From the NCBI GenBank assembly GCA_030068145.1, contig JAPJBO010000623.1, positions 1 through 64,000 of the forward strand: 64,000 nt of DNA. The letters run 5' to 3'. The notes under the pieces are model-generated. The model saw only the letters and a list, made by a program, of their open reading frames with translations. It was not told the DNA's origin and ran no database searches. This document shows, piece by piece, positions 22,196 to 32,859 of the stretch (position 1 is its first letter; the number at the start of each line of letters is the position of its first letter). Source of the stretch: Diplonema papillatum (taxonomy: Eukaryota > Euglenozoa > Diplonemea > Diplonemida > Diplonemidae). The position numbers were made by a program, and so were the translations under genes.

Positions 22196-22702
22196 TCATT
22201 GTGTTTTGGAGACACGGACACCAGTATCCTTCACCCATCGGCCCGACGACCGTATTTCCCAAGAGGATGAAGCAATGCTGAAGGGAAGTGTAGCAGGCGA
22301 TGTGACACGGGCAGATCGCAGGTACGCCGCACCCTCTGCGATACCCGAAAGGGCTGTGGAGTAGCCGTTTCCGTTGCCACAGGTCCCGTACCACCTGTGA
22401 GACCCATCGGGCTCGGGCGTGAGGATAAGCCACTTGTCCGCGGAGGAAAGCCACGGCGTCGATTCTCCTGCGATGGTATCCTGGGCTACGTACAACCCTT
22501 CGGCCTGAGGCAGATTCGGGCAGATCACCCAGGTCTTTAGCGACTGCTTCTGCGAAGCATCTCCAGCAGCTCGCATTCTTGTGTACGAATTCGGCAGTCC
22601 TGTTGTGTAGGTATGGTCTGGCCCGGTAAGGTCCTCGAACGACAACCCCAGGAGCGAAAGCACCAACGTTCAACAACAAGGCACACACACCGATACTCTC
22701 AT
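22196..22702 (-). CDS. Probable small secreted protein, start interrupted by TGA
   Basis: The body (to 22196) has normal protein composition: WVICPNLPQAEGLYV, STPWLSSADKWLILTPE, HRWYGTCGNGNGYS and a C-terminal GRWVKDTGVRVSKTQ. The spacing of Gly-x-Tyr, Pro-Trp, Trp-Leu and a later Trp resembles the motif in the neighbouring gene (22879-25992). The frame has no ATG until 22702, where it would give MRVSVCVPCC, a stop (TGA at 22670-22672), then TLVLSLLGLSFEDL; together these look like a signal peptide. Either the gene is broken, the base is an error, or the true first exon lies elsewhere. A gtgtgtgtg run just before the TGA is slippage-prone. I do not recognise the family. Confidence 0.5.
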
Positions 22703-22878
22703 CTCGGAACCACCACCCTTAAGTACACACAGAGCAGAGGGATATCTTCCAATATTGCCGAAGGTCATCCGGAGACTTTAAACCCCGCACTCTAGGAATG
22801 CATGGCAAAACAAACACGCGTTTCCTGTTCCCTGCTATCTGACGACACTGCCACCTCCTCGCACGTGGTGCCTCTGCA
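22703..22878. other. Short spacer
   Basis: About 175 bases separate the leader ATG from the stop codon of the upstream coiled-coil gene. It would carry that gene's 3' end and the small gene's promoter; no distinctive element seen. Confidence 0.4.
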
Positions 22879-25800
22879 CTAACGCTGTCGACCAGCCACC
22901 TTTTCTAGACAAGGCATACCAGCAATAGTGCGCGACACGCGAGTGCCACCCAGGGGTGAGCTCCGCCTTGGAAGAACGTCATCAAGAGCCGGATCCCGTT
23001 CGTCCCAAGGCACTGGCGGTGACTCATGGCGGGACTCGACTGGTTTTTGCGGTGAATGCACGCGTGTTTCCAGGCCCCGGTCGTAGCCGGGCAGTGTGTC
23101 GTCGCGGGTCGGGGAAAATGACAGGCGGGCAACGAACCCGTGACTTCTATCGTCTACAGCACTTGGCCTTTCCCTCGGTGGTGACGGTGAATGATGTCTT
23201 GTCTGCCTTGCCGGTGACGCGTGCATTCCTGGGTTCGGTTGAGAAGTCCTCGCATAGTCCGGAGCGGCGTCACGGGGTACTTTCCTGGTAGGGGTGACAA
23301 CTCTATGCATGGCAAGTTCGTCAATTCCGTCGGCAAAAGACACTCCCCTACGCGGTAATACGTGGTCTGGTTGTCCGTGTTGTCCGGCCGGGTACACTTG
23401 CTGAAAGTGAGAGGGAAACAGTTCAATGCCAGGTGGATGCTGTTGTGTCTCGACCATCGGTCGGCTTGGCAGCAACGAAGGAATGTCCTGTTCTTCTGAC
23501 GGTCTCCGAGGCGAGATACAGCGAGTCACAGGAACTGGTCGCTTCGGCTTTACAACACTCAACTCTGCTATGCTATCCCATTCATCAAAAGCTGCGGTCG
23601 AGTAGGTGTTGTACATTCCATGCGCAGACTCATAGGCCCCTTGCCTTGCAACAGACGTGCTGTCAATCACAGCCGGCGCATGACTGATGGATGATTCCAG
23701 GCTGGCTAAGATGGCGTCGACGTCGGTCTGCGTTCTGTTGTTGGCATAACTTTGCTGCGAAGCTGGCAGGCTTCGCGGGAGCTTGTTGGTCTTTCTCAGG
23801 ATGTTGATCAGAGCGCTGAGCTTCGATTCAGTTGTCATTTCACGCCTCTTGGCATCAGCAAGGTGGGTTTCTGTCTCGGCAAGGCGGATTAGTGCTGTTT
23901 TTAACTCGTGCTCTCGATCCACGAACAGAGTCGCCACCGCTCTTGCTTCAGCGGCTTCCTTCTCGGCTCGGATGGCACGCTGCTTGATGGACTCGTGGGC
24001 AACAAGCTCGGTGTTGAGGCGCTCGACTTCGTGTAATGCTGCGGACAACTCGTACTTGATAGTGTCGTACTCTCTCCGAGGCACCATAGCCGCGGCGGCT
24101 TGCAGGTTAAGTGTTTGGGATTGCGACGCAAGCCTCAGTTCTGCCACTTCTTTCTCGCAGGCGGCTGCTCTGCTGCGGGCATGATATGCATCTTGTTTGG
24201 CCTCTTCGCCCATGCCCTGCTCCATGATGCACACCTTTTCCAACTCTTGCAGCCTGAGGCGAAGGACAGCGACGTCCTTATCTGCTTCGGCCGCTCTTCT
24301 CCTGGCTTCCAATGCTTCTTCTTGGTACTGGCGCACCGCCCTCGTCACGTGGCCTGACGCCTGCATATTATCTGTTTGCGCATTATTCAAGCGCTGTTGA
24401 AGAGCTACGACGTGGTCCTCCGCTATCTCTGCCCGGCGGCAAGCCTCGAGTCTTTGTCCCTCTGCTTGTTCAACGAGAGTCCTGGCGTCGCCTGACTGCT
24501 CGAGATGTATGCGCATGTCTGAAACTGTCTGTTCTGCGGCAACAGCACGGTGTTGCGCTTGTGACAGCCGTCCAGACAACTCGAGTCCGTGTGACAGCTC
24601 GGCATCTGTGTGCGTGACAATCCTTGCGGAACGTATCTTCCCAGAGTGGCAATCGGTGACCTTCGGGTCTATTCGTTCTGCAGCCGGAAGAGGCTTTCGC
24701 GGTCTTCTGCTTTGCTTTGCCATGTCCATTGACCCTTTGTCCGGCTACAGGGATTTTCTTATTGCAAGTGTAAGACGTTGAAAAATGGATCATCCTGACA
24801 GTTCCCTAGTGAATCCATGTGTATTAAGTCCAAATCGCATAGACAAGGACGTTTCAGCACAGGTCAATCGATGTTGCTTGCACCTATTCTTTAGTTCTGG
24901 CGGTGCTCGCAACACGACGAAACACCACGGGAGCGCATACCAAGTTGCGCTACAAGGTGTTGGTTGTGCTTGTCGAGGGATTCTACGCGTTGCGAAAGCT
25001 GCACGAGTTCCATGTCCGCGTCTCGTGGAAGGGGTGCAGGAAAGCCGCTGGCACGGCGTGCCGTATCTTCTGCATGCACCAGCTGTTGGCGCAGGGAGTG
25101 GATGAGTGCTTCCTGTTGGTCGAACGACGCGTGAGCGGAGCCAGTGTGCAGCAGCTGGTCCCGCAGTGCGGCTTCTGTGACCGCCATTTGCATGATTTGG
25201 TCGTGTAACGACGCAATAACCGATGTCGCGGCGTCCCTATCGGCACTGAGAAAAGCGGCTTCATGTTGCAGCTTTACGGTGTTCACCTGCGCAGCGCCTT
25301 TCTCACTTCTCGGTATTTCGCGCTGGGCGACAAGCCCGTCATGTTGTCCATAATTCTGGACGGCTGACACCGCGGTTCTGCTCCGCACAGGACTGGACCG
25401 ACGGCAACCATCCAGCGACGCGCCAGCTCTAAGCACACTCGGACACGTACCGACGGCGATGCTCGGGTCTGCATGCCAGCCGTGCCCATCGCCGACTTGC
25501 CACTCCTTTACTTGGTTCGGCATTTTTCCCTTATGCTTTCCTACAGAAGCAATCAGTCCTGAAGACTCGTCCTGCATCAAGCTCTGTGCATCGTCCGTTA
25601 TCATCCAGCCGCCGACACGAGTGGAGAATAGCCACAGTTTGTCATCGCATGACCAAAAAGGTAGGCCATTTACCTGGGTATGTGTGTGTCTAAATTTAGC
25701 TGGCTTAAGTGGACAACGTCTGAAGCGAAGTATAGCCCGCTTGTCGGCTTTGATCTGCTTGACTCCCACTGAGGCAACACTAGTCCACCCTGCGAAAACC

Positions 25801-25992
25801 GTGTGCTATGCGCGCGGACTGTGAACGTTGCTATGTGACTTGTAACACTACCTTCTCATCGCCCGACGAGGCTGACAATTCTGCAGACCTCTGATCGGCA
25901 AACAAAGAACAACACACCTCCCCTCGTTTCAGCATGTACGTTCCGCTGCAATGTTCTGCATGGACCGGCGACGAGACGACAAGCTTCAAAGG
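22879..25992 (-). CDS. Coiled-coil protein with N-terminal Trp-rich motif (5' end not found)
   Basis: Three exons can be joined in phase with GT-AG borders: 25918-25992, 24941-25673 and 22879-24677, giving about 868 residues. The first junction restores HCSGTYMLKRGE to VNGLPFWSCDDKLWLFS, followed by GGWMITDD and SSGLIAS, a compact Gly-Tyr / Asn-Gly-x-Pro-x-Trp / Trp-Leu / Gly-Trp module. The second restores HLVAQL to ERIDPKV across the GTATGC donor. The middle is a long heptad-rich coiled coil rich in Ala, Glu, Arg, Gln (LSQAQHRAVAAEQTV, RAAEADKDVAVLRLRLQELE and more). The last ~270 residues are Pro/Ser/Arg-rich with RQTRHHSPSPPRERP and are probably disordered. The 5' exon is short and begins after a TAG acceptor, so further upstream exons are expected. 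A cytoskeletal or scaffold role is a guess. Alternatively, 22879-24729 could be its own gene starting at the ATG at 24729. Confidence 0.68.
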
Positions 25993-27340
25993 CTACAAGG
26001 GTTTGTTCGGATTGACCTTCGAAAGACGAACCAAGGGGGTTCGGCAGAAACATTCTGGCAAGGTACGATGTTATGCATGTGGGGTATGCGACTTATGTAC
26101 CTGAGCAACGGGGTTCGTTGCTCACATAAAGGGGTTTCCTGGATAGGTTTAGGCCCCTGGACAGAAGCCCCCAGGCAGCAAGCGAAAGAACCCACCCAGC
26201 GCCTATCAGGATCAAAGAAGTCCGCGCCAGACGACACTCGTCCTCGAGACATCCGCTTCCTCACCAGGATTGGCTTCTGCGGCGTATTCTGACGAGTACT
26301 AACACGTGTAAGGTTATTATTCCGTTGCTAATCCAAGAAAACATCGGAAATCACGCTTCGCTTACATGCAACGCGACAACTCCTATCCTGAGATGAATGA
26401 ATGAGAACTGAAATAAACGAAAACATACCGTGTTTGAGGCCATTGTACGCTGACAATTCCCGCTGAAAGCGGCAAGTTGGCGAGCTACCTTTCCATTTTA
26501 TTTCTAGTTTTGTAGCCGTTCTTTCACACCTTGGCCTCTGCTGAAAGGTTGGTGTGGACAACAACGATTGAAGACTTTCGGACTGGCCTTGGCACTTCGG
26601 ATAAAAGAACTGGCTTCTTGGAGGGTCCCCAGTGATGTCAGTGTTCCCACTCATCTTAATTCGGTTCTAGCGCAACTCAGCAAAGAGTTGGTGATCCTGG
26701 CAGCAACCTTGAGTAAAGTCTGCGCGGGTCAAAGTGTTAAAGCGTCTCGGGAAGCAGATACCAAGAAAAAAGGCGAGGTATCGCTGCAAAGGTTTCTTAC
26801 ACGGTAGTTGGAGCGGGAAGAGTGGCTGACATGCCCGGGTGGCCGAGCGTAAAGCGGGAAACGAAACATCAGTTTGTCCGGACGGGATGGGTGCTGTGCA
26901 GCTTGATACATAACATTATGGACGCTATGCATCGAAGGTACGCAAGATTCTAATAGCGCTTTGCAGCAAGACAGCAGCAGGCATTTAAGTGCAAGCAAAG
27001 CAGACAACATAAATACCGCCGCCAAAAGAATAAGAGAGAAACGAGTTATATAATATAATTTTTTATTATAGTGCCGGGACGATCTCACAAAGAGTTTCCG
27101 GTCTCCCCACTTCTGAAGAACAATAACGACACGGTCTCTTTGCTGGGTTGTGCGTAGCTCGCCATGCCTGTACAGGGAGCACCTGGCCAGGTCATCGCAG
27201 TCAGTTGTCAGTGTTTGCTCTCTTCTATCCAGTTCACTCTCGATATCGATGTCCCAAGTGATGCGATGGAAAGCGAGGTCGCGGACAATCTCCCTTGAAG
27301 CGCCCGCCATTCTTGGATGGCGGCCAGACAAGAAGTTTTT

Positions 27341-27600
27341 AAGCGAATCTGAAGCAAATCTGAAGCAAATCGACTTTGCTTTTTTCGGGGGTCACCAACT
27401 TTGCTTAAATTTGCTTTGCTTGCCAACTATGTTCAATTTGCATTCCCTTGTATCCAATGGGACTACTAATTACCCTCATGCCCTAATGGAATTGCATTGC
27501 ACAATGCAATCCGTTGGGATATAAGGAACCACAATTCGCTAAATTTTGCTTAAATTTGCTTAAATTTGCTCAAGCAAAATTGAAGCAAATTTAAGCAAAG
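27341..27600. repeat. Palindromic AAGCAAATTT/AAATTTGCTT element
   Basis: Left side: repeated aatctgaagcaaatc then ctttgcttaaatttgctttg. Right side: aaatttgcttaaatttgctc facing aagcaaatttaagcaaag. The strand can fold on itself at both ends and across the whole ~260 bases. It ends close to a protein-like frame but encodes nothing itself. Confidence 0.6.
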
Positions 27601-28660
27601 TTCGGCAGGAATGGTGAATCCAGCGTTGCATGCGGGCACTGTTCTTCATAGCGAATGGGACATTCTGCAGGGAAGTACCCCTTTTGTCCAATGTGCAGCG
27701 CGTGGCCGAAATAGTGGACCACAATCGTACCGTTTGCCTTACCTCCCGGTTTGCCGCAGTCTCTGCTTGTTCGCTCTGCTCTTTCCAACGCTTTTCGTGG
27801 ATTAGAAGGTCGGTATTTTGATTTTCCTTGGTCTCTTTGTGGTCCCATCTCACCTTCAAGACACGGCTGTGTCACGCATGCTCTTGACAGACGCTAGCGT
27901 CTGGCATTGTGCGTGTGTGTTACAGTCGTTGTAGCAAGGGGTTTCACCCAACACTCGGATGAGGTTCGTTACTTCACCGCCGTAGGCTGTACCCTGCCTG
28001 AAGGTCTGTTTGGCTGTCGGTGTTGAACTCTTTCTTCAACAGCATTGCCCAGTGTCTGCGCTCATTCTGCGGTTCTTCTCTCTTGCCTGACTCCTTGCTT
28101 CCACCCGGCCTACGGGTAGGATAAAACCTGCCGCTCAGTGTCGCAGCTTTGCGAAGCCCTGCCGCTGCGGCACGGCTCGCACCTTGTCACCGGCCTTACT
28201 TGCCGTCTGCTCTTGGTAGGTGCACATCGACTTCGAACGTCTGCTGGTTCGGTGTGGCCTCTTGTTGAGACCGGCCATGTTCCCACCTCGTTGACATGCA
28301 ACTACTGCCCCCTGTTCTTTGAACATGACCCACCGGACAGTAGAGGAACGAGTGCCCTTGTTCATGTCTAACGCCCCCTGCCTCATAGACGCAAGGTCTG
28401 AGAGTCAGAACCTTGAACACATCGAGTCGTTCTTCAGCTTTTCTGGTGTCATATTGGGGGTTTCGATCGTCCTTCTCCTTCTGTTCCGGGAACACGGTAC
28501 GAATGGTTGAGCCTTGCGAGACTTTTCTTCAACGGCACCATTCTTGTCGCCCTGCACGGCTATCGTACAACGCAGTCCCGGCTCCGTTTCCGCAGGTTCG
28601 CCTTTTCCTGCCTTCGTTGCATACTTCCTTAGTTGTCAAAATCCCTAGTGCATGATGCCT

Positions 28661-28762
28661 ACTTTGCTTGAATTTGCTTAGATTTGCTTTTCTTTGCTCG
28701 TAAATCTGAAGCAAATCTCCTGAGCAAATTTAAGCACAGTCGTCTTTGCTTGCCAACTATGA
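28661..28762. repeat. Second AAGCAAATTT palindromic cluster
   Basis: gaatttgcttagatttgctt faces aaatctgaagcaaatctcct and gagcaaatttaagc. It shares ttgcttgccaactatg with the end of the left part of the 27341 cluster (about 27416-27431), so the two are members of one family. Confidence 0.6.
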
Positions 28763-31700
28763 TTGAAGTAGTGGGAAATCTGGGAAACTCGCGTTTTGTG
28801 CTTCCGGCGATAATCGCGCAGTCAGTTGCCTGTGACGGCATTCTTTTTTGCTTGCTGTTCAGAGTTTTTTTTTTGTCAACAAGAAAACGACAATTAACAG
28901 AAACCCGTCGCAGTTCGCAGTTAGAGTCGGCTCAAGCATCGTTTAGACCGAGTTCGTTTCGCGACCGAACTCGCTTCGAGACCGAGATCGTTTCGAGAAA
29001 CGGCGAGTATCCAACTAATCACTGAAGCATCAAGCAGTAGTAGTTGTTTGAACCTGAAATGCAGCAATATAGTGCGGTACCCATTGCTTGCAAATCTGTG
29101 ACGATGATGTACAACTGTAGCTGGTTGTCAACTCGAATGGAATGAGATACAAAAAACAGGGAGTGAGGGCCAACGTTTGCGACAGGCCCTCATTACGAGG
29201 ACGAACCAGATGACTCCGAGGATACTTCGCTGGGGAGGTGTAGCACAAACCAGGACTGCCTGCTGCCCTCTGCAGTTCTGTTGTCTTCGGGAACTTGATT
29301 GCTCAGTCTTTCCGAGGCGATGACCTACTTGTTGTCGCTTTTTGATTTCGCCCCATCGCGATGGGAGGACAGGTCCCACCTCAGCACTTCAACAAGGTCT
29401 CCGAATTTATGGGATCGTCCCCCAAAGAACTGGGAGTGCAGGCATCAGAGACACGAAGTCACCCGCCCTGCTTTGGGCGTTCGGTGCGCAAAGCGTTTCC
29501 TACGACCAGCACTCGAATACTGCAATACTATTATGTGCCGCCCCCCCAGTGGCACCCCAATTTACCAAGCAAAAAAAGAAAATGCAATTGCTTGCATTTC
29601 TCTGGCCAGAGTATTCCTGTATGTCGAAAGCTGTGGAGTCAAGCTTTTCAGCTCGATTCAAGAATGAATGTACGATGCTGCTCTTTTACTTTTGCTGCAC
29701 ATCTTGCGGGCTAGGCCCAGGGTCTTCTGCGAGGAGTACAGTGCGTTGAGGGATGCTTTTAGCGTAGCCATCTCCAGAGAAGAAGGTCGAAGAGACTCAT
29801 TTCGAAGGTTTGCCGCGACGTGTCAACGAGGATCAAGTCTTCTGTTCATGAGCTGGATGCGATAGTAACATTTTCTGAGCTGGAAGTGATAGTAACATTC
29901 GTAGTTGTCGAACTTCCGAAGCAGTCGGAGACAGCGGACGCAGGTCGTTTCTTTTTTCTCACGGCGACCCGCCGTCGTAAATACCGACTGTAATCTCGCG
30001 GCCGTGAAAGCTTTGTGCTCTAGTGATCAGGAGGTTGACCAGATCCCCAAACCGCCTTCGCCAACGCCACGCCGGAAGTGACCAAAAATTATTTGTTTGT
30101 TCTTGGTTGGTGGGACCTGTCAGCAAACTGACGCTTCGCTGAAAAACGGGGGCTGTGTGCGAGAACCGTATCGCTACCGCACTATCCACTACTCAGGACC
30201 CAGCTTTCCCTTTTTTATCTCACGCAACAAGGCCTCGAGCGAAACTCGGCTGATATTCGCTACGAACTCTTGTTTTTGTTTACTCTTTCCCGCAAAGGGA
30301 CCAACAACGGTCGAGAGGATTGGGCACTCGGTACACCATGTGTATATCATTCGCACTGTCGCACTATCTTTCAGCGCGAAAAGCATTTACGTACATCGAG
30401 AAGTCTCCAGTAAACTTTGCTGGCAGAATAGCCAACCGGCTTCTACCTGCGGATGACGGATCGTTGTTTTCTGGTACCACGGTTGGTATTCAAGTGCAAG
30501 TTTCTGACAATGCTGTAATATTGAAAAGGTGAAGACTGAGCAAAAAAGAAGCTAAGGTCGAAGCGAGACAACCGTGAACAGCGTTCGCGGCTCTTGCTTG
30601 CTGGCGGGACAAGCGCGTATGGTAACTGAACAAAAAGGCGATCCACAGACCCTTTGATAGAGATTCAAATCAGTGGGTGACGCGAGATTTGTGGCACTGC
30701 ATCCCCATCACATGCTGCAACACAAAGACAAGTTGGGGCAACACAGAGAAACTCGACACAACGCCGTTCAACAGCTGCGTGACAGAGTACGTTAAAGTGA
30801 TTGCCAGAGGTGCCGATGGTTCATAAACATCGTGGGTATCGGATGAATTCCAAAAAATCGGTGCTCTTTATGGAATACACGCAGCACTCTGCCGGACTCT
30901 TGTTGCGATTGTACTTTTGTCCTGACAGAAGGAACTGGTGTCTCGTCGCTTATTGGATTTGTGGTTTTGTTCCTTGCAACAACAAGTGACCCGATGCCGC
31001 TCGTCTCACCTTTCAGATTCGGCTGTAGCGCCGGCATTTATGCAATTCCGCAGCTGTTGGGTGGTGTTAAAAGCGAACCTATTCTAAGACTTTCCCTGGG
31101 CCAGACGTAGAATCCTGGTTCTATCTGAGCCACTTCTGGTAAACAGGACTGGCACGGGATGAACCGAGCTTACTTAAGGTGTCCGAGTGATCGCTCATCT
31201 AAGAATGTTGGTTCATCTTGACAGCAGACGGTGGTTATGAAGGTCGGCATCCGATAATGAGTGTGTAACGGCTCAAATGCACCGGTCCCGAAAAAGGAAA
31301 ATGCTCAAGCGATCCAACCAAAATCGGCCGTGTACGGTATTTGGATATGATTTTAGGGGGGGGAATGATTCTTGGGTTTGAAGAGCGCGTGGTGCTTGCA
31401 CCACTGAGGCCAGGTTATTTAACCGCGGATTTAGTGAAGGATTGTTCAGGAAACGGTCGTGAGCGAAACCCGACCAGGTAACGACCATTTCACTGTCTTC
31501 TTTGTTTTGTGATGCGAACATCACGAGGTGCTGTCCGAAGACACCGCCCACGTGAGCACTGTTAAGCAGCGGTTGCCAGATACTCCCGTAGCACCTATTC
31601 ACGGGTTTGCAGGGGTAAAAAGGAAGCCCGGGTTGGGGGGGGGTAAGAAATATTGGGGGGATCGTTACGTGTGCGGAGGGATGGGTTTAATGTTTAGCAG

Positions 31701-32859
31701 ACGGCTGTCTCGGGGGGGCAAAAGATCCTTTTTTACGTCGGTTTTTTCGAGACGGTCAAAGTCGAGGTGACTTCAAAAGCGTGGCATTCACCGTTTTTCT
31801 TGAGTCAAAGAAATGTCAACGTTTGGTACCAAATGTGTAGCCAGCCGGCAGCATTCCGCCAGGGTCGTTGACGTGGATGATCCTTCCCGGTTTGCCCAAC
31901 TGGTAGCAACGCGTTGTTGCAGTCGGTCCAACGGTCGAACTGGAGTAGGCACACACAAAAAAGACAGGCGCTTCGTTTTGTTATCGTTTTCTCACTTGTA
32001 TTTACCCTAGGTAAAGAACTCTGATCAACCACCAAAACACGCTGTCACTACGTCTTTTTAGCCTGCACAATACATTAAAGGGCAACCCGCAAGATTGTTA
32101 GTACTAAAAAGTCTAGAATTTGAACACCACGAAGCACCTTTCAGAGTCCCCTTCAAATGCGGTAATATTGCTTGCAGACCTGGCGAAGCTGGCGCACAGG
32201 GGAGTCGACGATCTAGTGCAAAAAAGGACAGGAGTCGTGCTCAATGACAATGAGGATTATAGTCAAAGAGCAGGACAGACACTCGCCAGTCGTCCGGCAA
32301 ACCACACCGGATTTGGCTTCAGAAGACTTGAAGCGTGAGACTTTCTAACCATGCAAACGCAAGAATGGTACCTGCCGCAATATCGCTATGCGAGTTGAAC
32401 TCGTCAGACGCGAGGAGCCTGTTGACGCTAAACCCAGCGTGCGTGGGATGCGCGAAGAAGCGCATTCGTAACCGATCCAGGCAACAACATCGTGAAAGCT
32501 CCTCTGTACTGGGAACACCAGGAAGCGACAAGTGCTCTAGACACCACCAACACAACCCCCTGAGAACTTGAAGGACGGACGGACGCCTCAGGTGTAGGAG
32601 ACACCACGTAGAAACGTGGTGGATGAAGTCCTGGCCTCAGGTTGTACCTAAGGTGCAGAGATGATGGGCATGCGCCCGCGTGAGGTTTGAATTCGCAGCA
32701 CGCCCACAGCTCGGCTGGGTGGAGACACCGCAAAGCCCCCCCCCCGCCCTAGTCGTCAGGCAGGGGCAACGCTTTTACTTTCGCGTTGCGTGAAAGGTGG
32801 CCCTGTGGGCGAAAGTTACTGGATTCGCAGTGATTATTCCCGGCGGGGCATGCGGGCAG

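Larger units (their letters stand above)
25993..32859. other. 6.9-kb stretch with no confident gene
   Basis: Only short frames without recognisable motifs. The left part may contain 5' exons and promoter of the coiled-coil gene. A minus frame at 26729-27331 has one hydrophobic stretch (FSLILLAAVFMLSALLALKCLLL) but its flanks look non-coding. Other items: the palindromic AAGCAAATTT clusters at 27341-27600 and 28661-28762, an ATAT tract near 27045, a tttcgagaccgag-type repeat near 28940-29000, and G runs at about 31640. Confidence 0.5.

Noticed and set aside
26729-27331. 200-aa minus ORF with one hydrophobic segment
   Set aside because: No family motif, non-ATG start, unusual composition outside the hydrophobic run; not strong enough to call a gene.
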